Assembly (NCBI GenBank): GCA_027063505.1
Contig: JAMORO010000026.1
Location: 1-37,509, forward strand
From: Sulfurimonas sp.
GTDB taxonomy: Bacteria; Campylobacterota; Campylobacteria; Campylobacterales; Sulfurimonadaceae
Direction: 5' to 3'
DNA length: 37,509 nt
In this document: in pieces, positions 8,984 through 17,528 of the stretch
Position numbering within the stretch: the stretch's first letter is position 1
Layout: each line of letters begins with the position of its first letter
The notes under the pieces: model-generated
What the model was told of the DNA's origin: nothing
What the model saw: the letters and a program-made list of their open reading frames with translations, nothing else
Databases searched by the model: none
Program-made: the position numbers and the translations under genes

Positions 8984-9628
8984 TTGGGTGTATATGACCG
9001 TATAGAGCTGCTCGTTGGCGAAGACTTCTCAAAATTACAAGATGCGAAAATTATTCTGCTTGGTGTTGGTGGTGTTGGTTCGTTCTGTTTAGACTGCCTC
9101 TATAGAAGTGGTGTTAAAAACATAACAATAGTAGATTTTGATACCTATGATGCAAGTAATCAAAACCGTCAAATGTGGTCTGAAATGCACGAGGGAGAGC
9201 TTAAAGTAGAAGCACTTAAAGAGCACTATCCTGAAGTAGAGATAATAAATTATAGAGTTGATGAGGAGTGGGTTTGGGCTTTTGATTTTGAACCCTATGA
9301 CTTAGTTCTTGATGCCATTGATGACAGAAATGCCAAACTAGCACTTGCTCAGAAGTGTTATAAAAAACTCATAAGCTCTTTTGGTGGGGCAAAACGGATG
9401 GATCCTACAAAGATAAAAGTGGATGATATCTGGAAGAGTTATGGTGATAGATTTGGCTCGAAAATAAGATATGAGTTGAAAAAACGAGGTTTTAAAAAGA
9501 AGTATAAAGTTATATTTTCAAGTGAAGAGGCAAATATAAAAGAGAAAGGCTCCTTTATGGGAGTTACCGCGACATTTGGACTCACTATGTGTGGGGAAGC
9601 GATGAAGAAGATAAGAGGAAAAAAATAA
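8984..9628 (+). CDS. tcdA: TcdA/ThiF-family E1-like adenylating enzyme
   Basis: Probably the tRNA threonylcarbamoyladenosine dehydratase (TcdA/CsdL), which uses ATP to cyclise t6A37 in tRNA. The 214 residues contain the nucleotide-binding GVGGVGSF, VDFDTYDASNQNRQ (the NRQ is typical of TcdA), LVLDAIDDRNAK, SSFGGAKRMDPTKIKV and a C-terminal MGVTATFGLTM block, in TcdA order. It is shorter than E. coli TcdA (268), lacking the loop before the final block, so substrate could differ. The start is a TTG at 8984, 1 nt after surE; no in-frame ATG lies near the conserved N-terminus. Confidence 0.8.
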   Translation: MGVYDRIELLVGEDFSKLQDAKIILLGVGGVGSFCLDCLYRSGVKNITIVDFDTYDASNQNRQMWSEMHEGELKVEALKEHYPEVEIINYRVDEEWVWAFDFEPYDLVLDAIDDRNAKLALAQKCYKKLISSFGGAKRMDPTKIKVDDIWKSYGDRFGSKIRYELKKRGFKKKYKVIFSSEEANIKEKGSFMGVTATFGLTMCGEAMKKIRGKK

Positions 9629-9629
9629 A

Positions 9630-10010
9630 TTGTTTGATTTTTTAGATAGTGACTGGTTTAATATCGGTCTGGAAGTTGTTTTTGTTCTGCTGATAAGTTA
9701 TGATTTGAAGAAGTATTTTGAGACTCGTAAACGAGAGTATGTTATAAACATTGTACTTACTGCAGGTTTTGCTGTCTGGGCACTCTACCCATACTATACT
9801 TCCTATGTTGGGTGGGAAGAGAGTCAAAAAGAGGTGATGATAAGTCACTGTAAAGATACAAATGAGACAAAACTATGTACATGTATAGATGAAGCAACTT
9901 TTAAAAGTTTTACACATGATGAGTATATAGTAATGGATAAAAATAGTAGTGATTATCTAGAGTGGCTCAAAGAGACAAAAGAGGAGTGTTTGGATGATGG
10001 ATGGTTCTAA
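9630..10010 (+). CDS. Small membrane protein with cysteine-containing C-terminal domain, unknown
   Basis: Not recognised. The 126 residues start at a TTG (9630) with AAGAGGAA just upstream, 1 nt after the tcdA stop. Two membrane spans are predicted (about residues 9-25 and 38-56), then a soluble tail of about 70 residues with four cysteines (HC, LCTC, ECLDD) that would be extracytoplasmic if both termini share a side with the N-terminus out of phase. The cysteines suggest disulfides or metal binding; this is inference. Its 3' end overlaps the next small gene by 17 bp. Confidence 0.7.
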   Translation: MFDFLDSDWFNIGLEVVFVLLISYDLKKYFETRKREYVINIVLTAGFAVWALYPYYTSYVGWEESQKEVMISHCKDTNETKLCTCIDEATFKSFTHDEYIVMDKNSSDYLEWLKETKEECLDDGWF

Positions 10011-10224
10011 AATCTCTTGCATGGGCATCATCGGTGATGGCTGTGGTGGTGGTCGTGAGTTTATTATCGAAGATGAAAAGCTTTATGCTTACTATGATGT
10101 AACAGGCGAAAAAATAGAACTACTCAGTGGTGTGAAAAATGCTCAAAGTATCTCTAAAAAGCACTGTATACTGACTATTGTCTGTTTAGATGAAACGATT
10201 TTGTTTGATCTCTCTTCTCTATAA
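9994..10224 (+). CDS. Small hypothetical protein (76 aa)
   Basis: Not recognised. It contains GIIGDGCGGGREFIIEDEKLYAYYD and ends in a beta-rich segment (CILTIVCLDETILFDLS). The ATG at 9994 has GAGGAG (9981-9986) 7 nt upstream, better than the alternative ATG at 10021, which has none. It overlaps the preceding gene by 17 bp, so it is probably translated in coupling with it. The Gly-Cys-Gly-Gly-Gly cluster and compact size suggest a small single-domain cytoplasmic protein. Confidence 0.6.
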   Translation: MMDGSKISCMGIIGDGCGGGREFIIEDEKLYAYYDVTGEKIELLSGVKNAQSISKKHCILTIVCLDETILFDLSSL

Positions 10225-10234
10225 AATAGAGAAG
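10214..10234 (+). terminator. Perfect 9-bp hairpin at the end of the surE unit
   Basis: CTTCTCTAT and ATAGAGAAG pair perfectly around a 3-nt AAA loop, spanning the stop codon of the 76-residue gene. No T-tract follows, so it may act as a 3'-end stabiliser or a Rho-assisted stop and not a classical terminator. Confidence 0.45.
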
Positions 10235-10267
10235 CAGATAGTGTGGTGCGTATTAAGATAGAAATTT

Positions 10268-10276
10268 TGCTATAAT
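10268..10276 (+). promoter_or_regulatory. Extended -10 promoter for greA
   Basis: TGC-TATAAT, a consensus extended -10; predicted RNA start near 10283 and a 25-nt leader. It probably drives the long plus-strand run that begins at greA. Confidence 0.65.
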
Positions 10277-10307
10277 AGTAAAAATAAATTATATAAAGAG
10301 AACAACT

Positions 10308-10805
10308 ATGCAAAATGTAGAACCTATGACACTTTTTGGTTATGAAAAATTACAAGCTGAGGTAAAAGACCTTAAAGAGGTGAAGCGTCCTCGTTGTGTA
10401 AAAGATATTGAAGAAGCCTTAGAACATGGTGATTTAAAAGAAAATGCTGAGTATCATGCTGCAAAAGAGATGCAGAAAAATATTGATAATCGTTTAGCAG
10501 AACTTCAAGACATCTTAGGAAAAGCACAGATTGTTGACCCTACAGAACTCGCTCATGCAAAAATCTCATTTGGCTCAACAGTTGTTATGACTGATATGAA
10601 TACTGATGAAGAAGTGACATATACTATTGTTGGTGGTTGTGAATCAAATCCAGATATGGGACTTATATCTTTTAACTCACCTTTATCAAAACAACTTCTT
10701 GGAAAAGAGGAGGGTGATGAGGTAAAAGTTCGTCTTCCAGGTGGAGAGAAAGAGTTTGAGATAGATGAAGTGAAGTATCAAGAAATAGTTTTTGAGTGTT
10801 ACTAG
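10308..10805 (+). CDS. greA: Transcription elongation factor GreA
   Basis: Rescues backtracked RNA polymerase by stimulating transcript cleavage. The 165 residues have the N-terminal coiled coil with the acidic tip (EHGDLKENAEYHAAKEMQ, about residues 43-60, shown in the family to hold the catalytic acids) and the C-terminal FKBP-like domain (VGGCESNPDMGLISFNSPLSKQLLGKEEGDEV). Length is normal. AAAGAG precedes the ATG. argC starts 2 nt after its stop codon. Confidence 0.97.
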   Translation: MQNVEPMTLFGYEKLQAEVKDLKEVKRPRCVKDIEEALEHGDLKENAEYHAAKEMQKNIDNRLAELQDILGKAQIVDPTELAHAKISFGSTVVMTDMNTDEEVTYTIVGGCESNPDMGLISFNSPLSKQLLGKEEGDEVKVRLPGGEKEFEIDEVKYQEIVFECY

Positions 10806-10807
10806 TT

Positions 10808-11815
10808 ATGAGTGAAAAAATTAATGTTGGAGTTGTAGGTGCTACAGGCTATACCGGTTTAGAACTTGTTAAAATCTTACTAAAACATCCTACATTTAAC
10901 TTAAACTATATTGCAAACTCGGAAGGTGGCACGACTATAAATACTCTGCACCCCTCATTAAATGGTGTTTGTGAAGATGAAGTACTCAAAGCAGATGTTA
11001 TAGAGATAGCAAAAACGTGTGAACTTGTTTTTTTAGCAGTGCCACATAAGACTGCTATGGCTTATGTCAAACCACTTATAGATTTAGGTGTTAAAGTTGT
11101 TGACCTCTCTGCTGACTATAGATTGACACAAGAAGTTTATGAAGATTTTTATGTACCCCATACTGATGTAGAGAATCTTTCTCATGTTGTATATGGTCTT
11201 CCTGAAATGTTTCGAGAAGAGTTAAAGAGTGCAAAACTTGTAGCCAACCCAGGCTGTTTTCCAACTTCAGCTATTTTAGGGATTTTACCATTTATGAGTA
11301 AACGACAAGAGGGAACTCCTATCATTATTGATGCTAAAACGGGAGTGAGTGGTGCTGGTAAAAAACTGAGTGATGTTACGCACTTTGTAAATGTCAATGA
11401 TAACCTTTTTGCATATAACCCTCTTATGCACAGACATGCACCGGAGATAGCGCAAAAGTTAAATGTTGCATTTGATGAGGTAAACTTTGTGCCTCATCTC
11501 ATCCCTTTAACACGTGGCATGATTAGCTCTATTTATATTCAAGTAGATGCTTCTTTAGAAGCTGAAGAGACTATAAAAGAGTTTTACAAAGATGAAAAAA
11601 ATGTTCGTGTAAGTAGTATCCCTGTAGATATGAAGAGTGTAGCGGGAACTAACTTCTGTGACATCTATGTAAAACAAAAAGGCAGTATGCTCTTTATCTC
11701 AAGTGCTATAGATAACCTTATGCGTGGTGCTTCGAGTCAAGCAGTTGTAAATGCTAACTTGATGATGGGTCTTGATGAAAACAGTGGTATTCTTGATATA
11801 GCGTATGTCCCATAA
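10808..11815 (+). CDS. argC: N-acetyl-gamma-glutamyl-phosphate reductase
   Basis: NADPH-dependent third step of arginine synthesis. With the ATG at 10808 the protein has 335 residues. It shows the nucleotide-binding GATGYTGLELVK, the active-site cysteine in NPGCFPT (C150), YGLPEMFRE and HRHAPEI. A GTG at 10796 would add four residues but lies inside greA and is less likely. The 3' end overlaps the next gene by 11 bp. Confidence 0.96.
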   Translation: MSEKINVGVVGATGYTGLELVKILLKHPTFNLNYIANSEGGTTINTLHPSLNGVCEDEVLKADVIEIAKTCELVFLAVPHKTAMAYVKPLIDLGVKVVDLSADYRLTQEVYEDFYVPHTDVENLSHVVYGLPEMFREELKSAKLVANPGCFPTSAILGILPFMSKRQEGTPIIIDAKTGVSGAGKKLSDVTHFVNVNDNLFAYNPLMHRHAPEIAQKLNVAFDEVNFVPHLIPLTRGMISSIYIQVDASLEAEETIKEFYKDEKNVRVSSIPVDMKSVAGTNFCDIYVKQKGSMLFISSAIDNLMRGASSQAVVNANLMMGLDENSGILDIAYVP

Positions 11816-12551
11816 TACAGACAAAATAGAACTCAAAGAGGGTGCTCTGATTATTTCAGATGCACACTACTCTTACCTCCGACCAGAACTTCTCTCTCTA
11901 ATAAAAGATATATATACAAAGAAAATAGTGACACCACAACTCATATTAATGGGAGATATATTTGATGCTCTTTTTGGGAGTATAGAGTACACTCATGAGC
12001 AAAATAGAGAGATGATAATACTTTTAAATAAGATTAGTGAAAAGATAGATGTTCTTTTTTTAGAAGGGAATCATGATTTTAATTTAAAAAGAGTGTTTAA
12101 AAGTGCAAAAGTTTTCTCTATAAAGGAGCAACCTCTTATATGCTCATTTGAAGATGAAAAAGTAGCATTAGCACATGGTGATTTTGATGCACCTTTTGGG
12201 TACCAACTCTACACTTCTATTATTCGTAATCCATATATTTTAAAATTTTTAAATAGAGTTGATAGAAAAATCGATGATAAAATCATTAAAAAGATAGATA
12301 GATACTTGACAAAAAAAGAGGATTGTAATGAGTTTACAGGTTTTAGAGACTATATTCAAAAACGTTCTTTAGATTCCTATAGTTGTCGCTACTTTATAGA
12401 GGGGCATTACCATCAAAATAGAGCTTTTTATTTTGAGTCGTACAAGTATATAAATCTTGGTGCTTTTGCTTGCAATCAAAGATACTTTATAGTAAAATCT
12501 TTGGAAGATAAAGAACTATTTATAGAAGAAAACTCTTATAAGGAGAGCTAA
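11805..12551 (+). CDS. lpxH: LpxH-like UDP-2,3-diacylglucosamine diphosphatase (metallophosphoesterase)
   Basis: Calcineurin-like phosphoesterase, most likely the lipid A step that cleaves UDP-2,3-diacylglucosamine to lipid X and UMP. The 248 residues contain the two-metal motifs in order: SDAHYS, MGDIFD, EGNHDF, AHGDFD and EGHYHQN. Length matches LpxH (about 240). The ATG overlaps argC by 11 bp, and cheV follows with AAGGAG inside this gene's last codons. Assignment to LpxH over a generic phosphoesterase is inference from length and motif spacing. Confidence 0.75.
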   Translation: MSHNTDKIELKEGALIISDAHYSYLRPELLSLIKDIYTKKIVTPQLILMGDIFDALFGSIEYTHEQNREMIILLNKISEKIDVLFLEGNHDFNLKRVFKSAKVFSIKEQPLICSFEDEKVALAHGDFDAPFGYQLYTSIIRNPYILKFLNRVDRKIDDKIIKKIDRYLTKKEDCNEFTGFRDYIQKRSLDSYSCRYFIEGHYHQNRAFYFESYKYINLGAFACNQRYFIVKSLEDKELFIEENSYKES

Positions 12552-12554
12552 ATA

Positions 12555-13493
12555 ATGGATGAAAACTCCCTAAAAGTCGGTTCTAATGAAATGGAACTTG
12601 TAGACTTTCGTATTCAAAAACAAGAAGATGACTCTGTTTATGAAGGTATCTACGGGATTAATGTTTCAAAAGTACGTGAGATTATTCGTGTACCCTCACT
12701 TACAGAACTGCCTGGAACACCTGAATTTATAGAAGGTATTTTTGATCTTCGTAATGTGGTGATTCCTGTTGTAAACCTTGCAAAGTGGATGGGTATAACA
12801 GAACCTGAAGGCATTGGAAAAAGTTCTCGAGTGATTATCACTGAGTTTAATAATGTACTTATTGGTTTCATCGTTCATGAAGCTAAACGTATTCGTAGAA
12901 TTAACTGGAATGATATTGAACCCGCTACTTTTATGAGTGGGACAGGTTCTTTAGAGTCAAATAAAATAACAGGTGTAACAAAAATTGAAGATGAGAATGT
13001 TCTTCTCATTTTGGATTTAGAGTCTGTAGTCCAAGATCTTGGACTTTATGAACCAGATGTTGATAATATTCCTGAAGAGTTGGAGACATTCTCTGGTTTA
13101 GCACTCATTTTAGATGATAGTTCCACTGCTAGGAAAATAGTAAAAGAAGCCCTTATGAAAATGGGCTTCCATGTTGTTGAAGCTATGGATGGAGAAGAGG
13201 GCCTACATAAACTAGATGATCTGTATGAGAGTTATGGTGAAGATATCGCAGAACATCTTAAAATTATTATTAGTGATGTTGAAATGCCTAAAATGGATGG
13301 TTTTCATTTTGCAACAAATGTAAAAGATGATGGAAGATTTAATAATATTCCAATCGTTTTTAACTCTTCGATTAGTGATCATTTTAGTGAAGGTAGAGGT
13401 ATAGAAGCAGGCGGAGAAGCTTACTTAGTGAAGTTTGAAGCCAGTTCGTTTTATAATGAAGTAGCACGTGTTGTTCGTGCACATATGAAGTAA
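12555..13493 (+). CDS. cheV: Chemotaxis coupling protein CheV
   Basis: CheW-receiver hybrid that links receptors to CheA and takes phosphate from it. The 312 residues have a CheW domain (about 10-165, with GINVSKVREIIRVPSLTELPGTPEFIEGIFDLRN shown by its key pieces VREIIR and GIFDLRN) and a receiver domain (about 178-312) with LILDDS, the phospho-acceptor in ISDVEMP (D241) and a late lysine (VKFEAS in place of the usual KP). AAGGAG sits 9 nt before the ATG. It leads cheV-cheA-cheW. Confidence 0.95.
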   Translation: MDENSLKVGSNEMELVDFRIQKQEDDSVYEGIYGINVSKVREIIRVPSLTELPGTPEFIEGIFDLRNVVIPVVNLAKWMGITEPEGIGKSSRVIITEFNNVLIGFIVHEAKRIRRINWNDIEPATFMSGTGSLESNKITGVTKIEDENVLLILDLESVVQDLGLYEPDVDNIPEELETFSGLALILDDSSTARKIVKEALMKMGFHVVEAMDGEEGLHKLDDLYESYGEDIAEHLKIIISDVEMPKMDGFHFATNVKDDGRFNNIPIVFNSSISDHFSEGRGIEAGGEAYLVKFEASSFYNEVARVVRAHMK

Positions 13494-13504
13494 GGAGTGT
13501 AAAT

Positions 13505-15898
13505 ATGGATGAATTTCAAGAGATACTACAGGACTTTTTAGTTGAGTCTTTTGAGTTAGTTGAGAAGTTAGATGAAGATTTAGTAGAGTTAGAGAATAAC
13601 CCTGAAGATTTGGAACTGTTAAACGGAATCTTTCGTGTTGCACATACTGTAAAAGGAGCATCTTCATTTCTTAACTTTGATGTTCTTACTCACTTGACAC
13701 ATCATATGGAAGATGTTCTTAATAAAGCACGCCATGGAGAGTTGATAATTACTCCAGATGTTATGGATGTTGTATTAGAATCAATCGACCTTATGAAAGC
13801 ACTTCTGGAGACGATTCGTGACACAAGTACAGATGCTGGAATAGATGTTTCAGCATGTGTTGTAAAACTTGACAAGATTACGGGTGGTAATGGAGAAGTT
13901 GATACTCCTATTGCTGTTGCACCTGTTGTAGAAGAGATTTCAGAGCCCGAAGTTGTGGAAGAGAATGAAGATGAGATAGATTATGACAATATGAGTCCAG
14001 ATGATCTTGAAGCTGAAATAGAGAAACTTTTACAAGAGAGACAGGCTGAAGATAAAGCAAAACGCGAAGCGAAAATAGCGGCAGGGGAAGATGTTCTTGC
14101 TGCTCCTCCTGAACCAGATGCAGAGCCTGCTCCTAAAGCAGAACCCGAACCAACTCCTCCACCAACTCCAAAACCGGCACCGGCACCAGTTGCTACAGCC
14201 CCAGCAGCCAAAAAAGAGGATCCAAAAGCAGCAGCACCAACAAAACGTGCACCTGCAGCTGTTGAGCAAACGATTCGTGTTGATGTAAAAAGACTTGATC
14301 ACCTTATGAATCTTATCGGTGAGTTAGTTCTTGCTAAAAATAGACTTATTAAAATTAATGATGATGTTGAAGAGCGCTATGAGGGTGAAGAGTTTTTAGA
14401 GGAGTTAAATCAAGTTGTAAGTATAGTTTCTCTTGTTACAACAGATCTTCAGATCGCTGTTATGAAAACAAGAATGTTACCAATAGGAAAAGTATTTAAC
14501 AAGTTTCCTAGAATGATTCGAGATCTTTCTCGTGAACTGAACAAAAAAATAGATTTAGAGTTAGGAGGTGAAGATACTGAGCTTGATAAATCTATCGTTG
14601 AAGAGATAGGTGATCCACTTGTTCACATTATTCGTAACTCATGTGATCATGGTGTTGAAATGCCAGAAGAACGTTTAGCAAAAGGTAAAAACGAGACGGG
14701 AACTATTGGCTTAAAAGCATATAATGAAGGGAATCAAATCGTTATTCAAATTGATGATGATGGTAAAGGTCTTGATGTTAATATGCTTAAAAATAAATCT
14801 CTTGAGAAGGGAATTATTACAGAAAAAGAAGCTGACAACATGAGTGAAAAAGAAGCTTTTGGGCTTATCTTTAAACCAGGTTTTTCAACTGCTGCTGCTG
14901 TTACAAATGTAAGTGGTCGTGGTGTTGGTATGGATGTTGTAAAAACAAATATTGAAAAACTTAACGGTATTATAGATATAGATTCTGAACTTGGTGTTGG
15001 AACTTCAATGAAGTTAAAAATTCCTTTGACTCTTGCCATTATTCAAGCACTATTAGTAGGTGTTCAAGAGGAACATTATGCTATTCCTTTAGCATCTGTT
15101 CTTGAAACAGTTCGTATCTCAAAAGATGAGATTTATACTGTTGAAGGTCGTTCAGTAATGAGACTTCGTGATGAAGTTTTATCTCTTGTTCATATTGGTG
15201 ATATTTTTGAGGTTGAACGTATTTTAGATGTGAGCGAGCATGCATATGTTGTAGTGCTTGGCCTTGGTACTAGTAAACTTGGTCTTATCGTTGATACTCT
15301 TGTTGGTCAAGAGGAGATAGTTATTAAATCTCTTGGAGATTACCTTAAAGGTATTGAAGGTGTTGCTGGTGCAACTATCCGTGGAGATGGTGGTGTTACT
15401 TTAATTGTGGATGTTGTTGCACTTATGTCAATGGCTCGTAATGTAAAATCAACAGCATTGAGTAATGTTGGTAGTGAATCTACTGTTTCAATGGAAAAGA
15501 ATAAAGCAAGTGACTATAAAGTAATGATCGTCGATGACTCTAAAACTGATAGAACTATTATGCGAAAAGCATTAGAATCAATGGGCATTACATTAGTTGA
15601 AGCTAGTGATGGTCAAGAAGCATTAAATGTTTTAAAATCAGGTGAGCATAACTTTGATGCTATGCTTGTTGATATTGAGATGCCTAGAATGGATGGTTAC
15701 ACACTTGCCACAGAGATTAAAAAGTATAATAAGTATAAGAATTTACCACTCATCGCGGTAACATCTCGTACTGGTAAATCAGATCGTATGCGTGGTGTTG
15801 AGTCTGGAATGGTTGAGTATATTACTAAACCATATTCTGCAGACTACTTATCAAGTGTTGTACAGAGAAATGTTAACTTTAAAGCGGAGTTTTTATAA
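13505..15898 (+). CDS. cheA: Chemotaxis histidine kinase CheA with fused receiver (CheAY)
   Basis: The 797 residues have: HPt domain with the phosphorylated histidine H47 (VAHTVKGASS); an acidic and then Pro/Ala-rich linker (about 140-255); the dimer domain; the ATPase domain with N box (IIRNSCDHGVE), G1 (DDDGKGLD) and G2 (GRGVGMDVV); a CheW-like domain (PLTLAIIQALLV onward); and a receiver domain (about 669-797) with IVDDSKTD, the acceptor in LVDIEMP (D723) and TKPY. The fused receiver is typical of Campylobacterota. AAGGAG precedes the ATG by 7 nt. cheW starts on the last base of its stop codon. Confidence 0.97.
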   Translation: MDEFQEILQDFLVESFELVEKLDEDLVELENNPEDLELLNGIFRVAHTVKGASSFLNFDVLTHLTHHMEDVLNKARHGELIITPDVMDVVLESIDLMKALLETIRDTSTDAGIDVSACVVKLDKITGGNGEVDTPIAVAPVVEEISEPEVVEENEDEIDYDNMSPDDLEAEIEKLLQERQAEDKAKREAKIAAGEDVLAAPPEPDAEPAPKAEPEPTPPPTPKPAPAPVATAPAAKKEDPKAAAPTKRAPAAVEQTIRVDVKRLDHLMNLIGELVLAKNRLIKINDDVEERYEGEEFLEELNQVVSIVSLVTTDLQIAVMKTRMLPIGKVFNKFPRMIRDLSRELNKKIDLELGGEDTELDKSIVEEIGDPLVHIIRNSCDHGVEMPEERLAKGKNETGTIGLKAYNEGNQIVIQIDDDGKGLDVNMLKNKSLEKGIITEKEADNMSEKEAFGLIFKPGFSTAAAVTNVSGRGVGMDVVKTNIEKLNGIIDIDSELGVGTSMKLKIPLTLAIIQALLVGVQEEHYAIPLASVLETVRISKDEIYTVEGRSVMRLRDEVLSLVHIGDIFEVERILDVSEHAYVVVLGLGTSKLGLIVDTLVGQEEIVIKSLGDYLKGIEGVAGATIRGDGGVTLIVDVVALMSMARNVKSTALSNVGSESTVSMEKNKASDYKVMIVDDSKTDRTIMRKALESMGITLVEASDGQEALNVLKSGEHNFDAMLVDIEMPRMDGYTLATEIKKYNKYKNLPLIAVTSRTGKSDRMRGVESGMVEYITKPYSADYLSSVVQRNVNFKAEFL

Positions 15899-16392
15899 TG
15901 AGTGATAAATTAAAACAGATTATTAATAAACAGGGTGATCAACAAAATAGTGGACATGATCAACTAGATGATATAGTACAACTTGTTGGTTTTGTAATTG
16001 GTGAAGAAGAGTATGCTATTCCTATTCTTGCTATTCAGGAGATTATTAAACCTTTTACTTGGACTCGTGTTCCTCAAGTTCCATCGTATGTTTTAGGTGT
16101 ATTTAACCTTCGTGGTGCAGTTATCCCACTCATCGATCTACGTGCTAAGTTTGGTTTAAAAACAAAAAATCAATCCGATGAGACTCGTTTTATTGTAATG
16201 CGTCATGGTGATGATGTAGCAGGTTTTGTAATCGATAGATTAACAATGGCAATAAGACTTAAGAAGACAGATATTGGGCCTGCACCAGATACAGTAAATG
16301 GTGATGATACTATTATAGACGGTGTCGGAAAACAGGAAGATAAAATTATTACTATTTTAAAAGTGAATAAACTTCTAGAGAGAGACTTTTAA
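15898..16392 (+). CDS. cheW: Chemotaxis adaptor CheW
   Basis: Couples chemoreceptors to CheA. The 164 residues are a single CheW domain: VGFVIGEEEYAIPILAIQEII, VPQVPSYVLGVFNLRGAVIPLIDLR and a conserved C-terminal strand region ending KVNKLLERDF. Its ATG overlaps the cheA stop codon by 1 nt (TAATG). The mlaE ATG comes 10 nt after its stop, so the chemotaxis and Mla genes could share a transcript. Confidence 0.96.
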   Translation: MSDKLKQIINKQGDQQNSGHDQLDDIVQLVGFVIGEEEYAIPILAIQEIIKPFTWTRVPQVPSYVLGVFNLRGAVIPLIDLRAKFGLKTKNQSDETRFIVMRHGDDVAGFVIDRLTMAIRLKKTDIGPAPDTVNGDDTIIDGVGKQEDKIITILKVNKLLERDF

Positions 16393-16402
16393 TAGCTAAC
16401 AG

Positions 16403-17527
16403 ATGAAAGCAACTCTTCAGATCATTCATAAATATAATCAACTCTCCTTAGAATTTTCAGGGGAGTTGACTCTCTACACTATTTCTAAACTTCAAAAAGA
16501 TATGAGCTCTTTATCCTCAAAGGAGATTACTTCTGTAGTAATTGACCTTCATAATGTAACTTTTTTAGATACTGCGGGTGCTATATTTCTCGTTAAACTA
16601 GAAAAAGATAATCATAATAAAGGTCTTAAAAGCAGTGTTTCTTGTAAAAATAAAACAGTTCTTTCTACTCTAGAACTTGTTAAAATGCAGAGAATAATAA
16701 CAGATTTTGAAGAGGAAACAGAACATTCACAAAAAAGTTTTTTAAAAAAAAACATGATGAAGATAGATGGCTATTTTCATGGATTTATCTCATTTATGGA
16801 GTTTTTTGGAAAACTTTTTATGACAAAAATTTACTATCTGAAGTCATTTAATAATGTACGTTTTAAAGAGATAGCGTTTGAAATAAATGAGTCAGCTATT
16901 AAAGCTCTTGGAATTGTTGCATTAACAAGTTTTCTTATAGGCTTAGTGGTTGCCTATCAGTCAGCATTTCAACTGAAACTTTATGGTGCCAATATCTTTA
17001 TTGTTGATATGTTGGGAATCTCTATTTTAAGAGAGTTAGCACCTCTTATTACAGCTATTGTAATAGCTGGTCGCAGTGGTTCTGCTTTTACTGCACAGAT
17101 AGGGGCGATGAAGATTACCCAAGAGTTAGATGCAATGAAGACTATGGGGTTTGATCCATTTGCTTTTTTAGTCTTACCTCGAGTTATTGCTTTGATGATT
17201 GCGATGCCTCTACTTATATTTGTTGCAGATATTATGGGAATCTTTGGTGGAATGATAGTGTCAAGTATTGATCTTGGGATTACTTCTGATCTCTTTTTAG
17301 ATAGATTTCGTGAAGTGATAGATATAAAGCATTTTTATATTGGACTTCTCAAAGGACCTTTTTTCGCATTTCTAATAGCAAGTATTGGTATTTATAGAGG
17401 ATTAGTCGTAAAAGATGATACACAAAGCATAGGGTTTAACACAACAAAAAGTGTAGTAGAGTCTATCTTTGCCGTAATTGTATGTGACGCAGCTTTCTCA
17501 ATTGCATTTACAAACTTAGGAATTTAA
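16403..17527 (+). CDS. mlaE: MlaE-type lipid ABC permease with N-terminal STAS (MlaB-like) domain
   Basis: Inner-membrane permease of the Mla phospholipid transport system. The 374 residues combine a STAS domain (about 1-95, VVIDLHNVTFLDTAGAIFLVK) with a MlaE permease (about 155-372; LRELAPLITAIVIAGRSGSAFTAQIG reduced here to its core RELAPL and GRSGSAFTAQ, then QELDAMKTMG). In E. coli the STAS part is the separate MlaB. The order permease-ATPase-MCE-lipoprotein resembles, from memory, the Campylobacter iam locus. mlaF starts 1 nt after its stop. Confidence 0.93.
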   Translation: MKATLQIIHKYNQLSLEFSGELTLYTISKLQKDMSSLSSKEITSVVIDLHNVTFLDTAGAIFLVKLEKDNHNKGLKSSVSCKNKTVLSTLELVKMQRIITDFEEETEHSQKSFLKKNMMKIDGYFHGFISFMEFFGKLFMTKIYYLKSFNNVRFKEIAFEINESAIKALGIVALTSFLIGLVVAYQSAFQLKLYGANIFIVDMLGISILRELAPLITAIVIAGRSGSAFTAQIGAMKITQELDAMKTMGFDPFAFLVLPRVIALMIAMPLLIFVADIMGIFGGMIVSSIDLGITSDLFLDRFREVIDIKHFYIGLLKGPFFAFLIASIGIYRGLVVKDDTQSIGFNTTKSVVESIFAVIVCDAAFSIAFTNLGI

Positions 17528-17528
17528 G

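Noticed and set aside
10796..10807. GTG at 10796 as argC start
   Set aside because: It falls inside greA, adds non-conserved MLLV, and the ATG at 10808 gives the usual N-terminus.
13981..14302. Open frames opposite the CheA linker giving Gly/Ala- or Cys/Trp-rich proteins
   Set aside because: These mirror the Pro/Ala-rich codons of the linker; the composition is a by-product of the coding strand.
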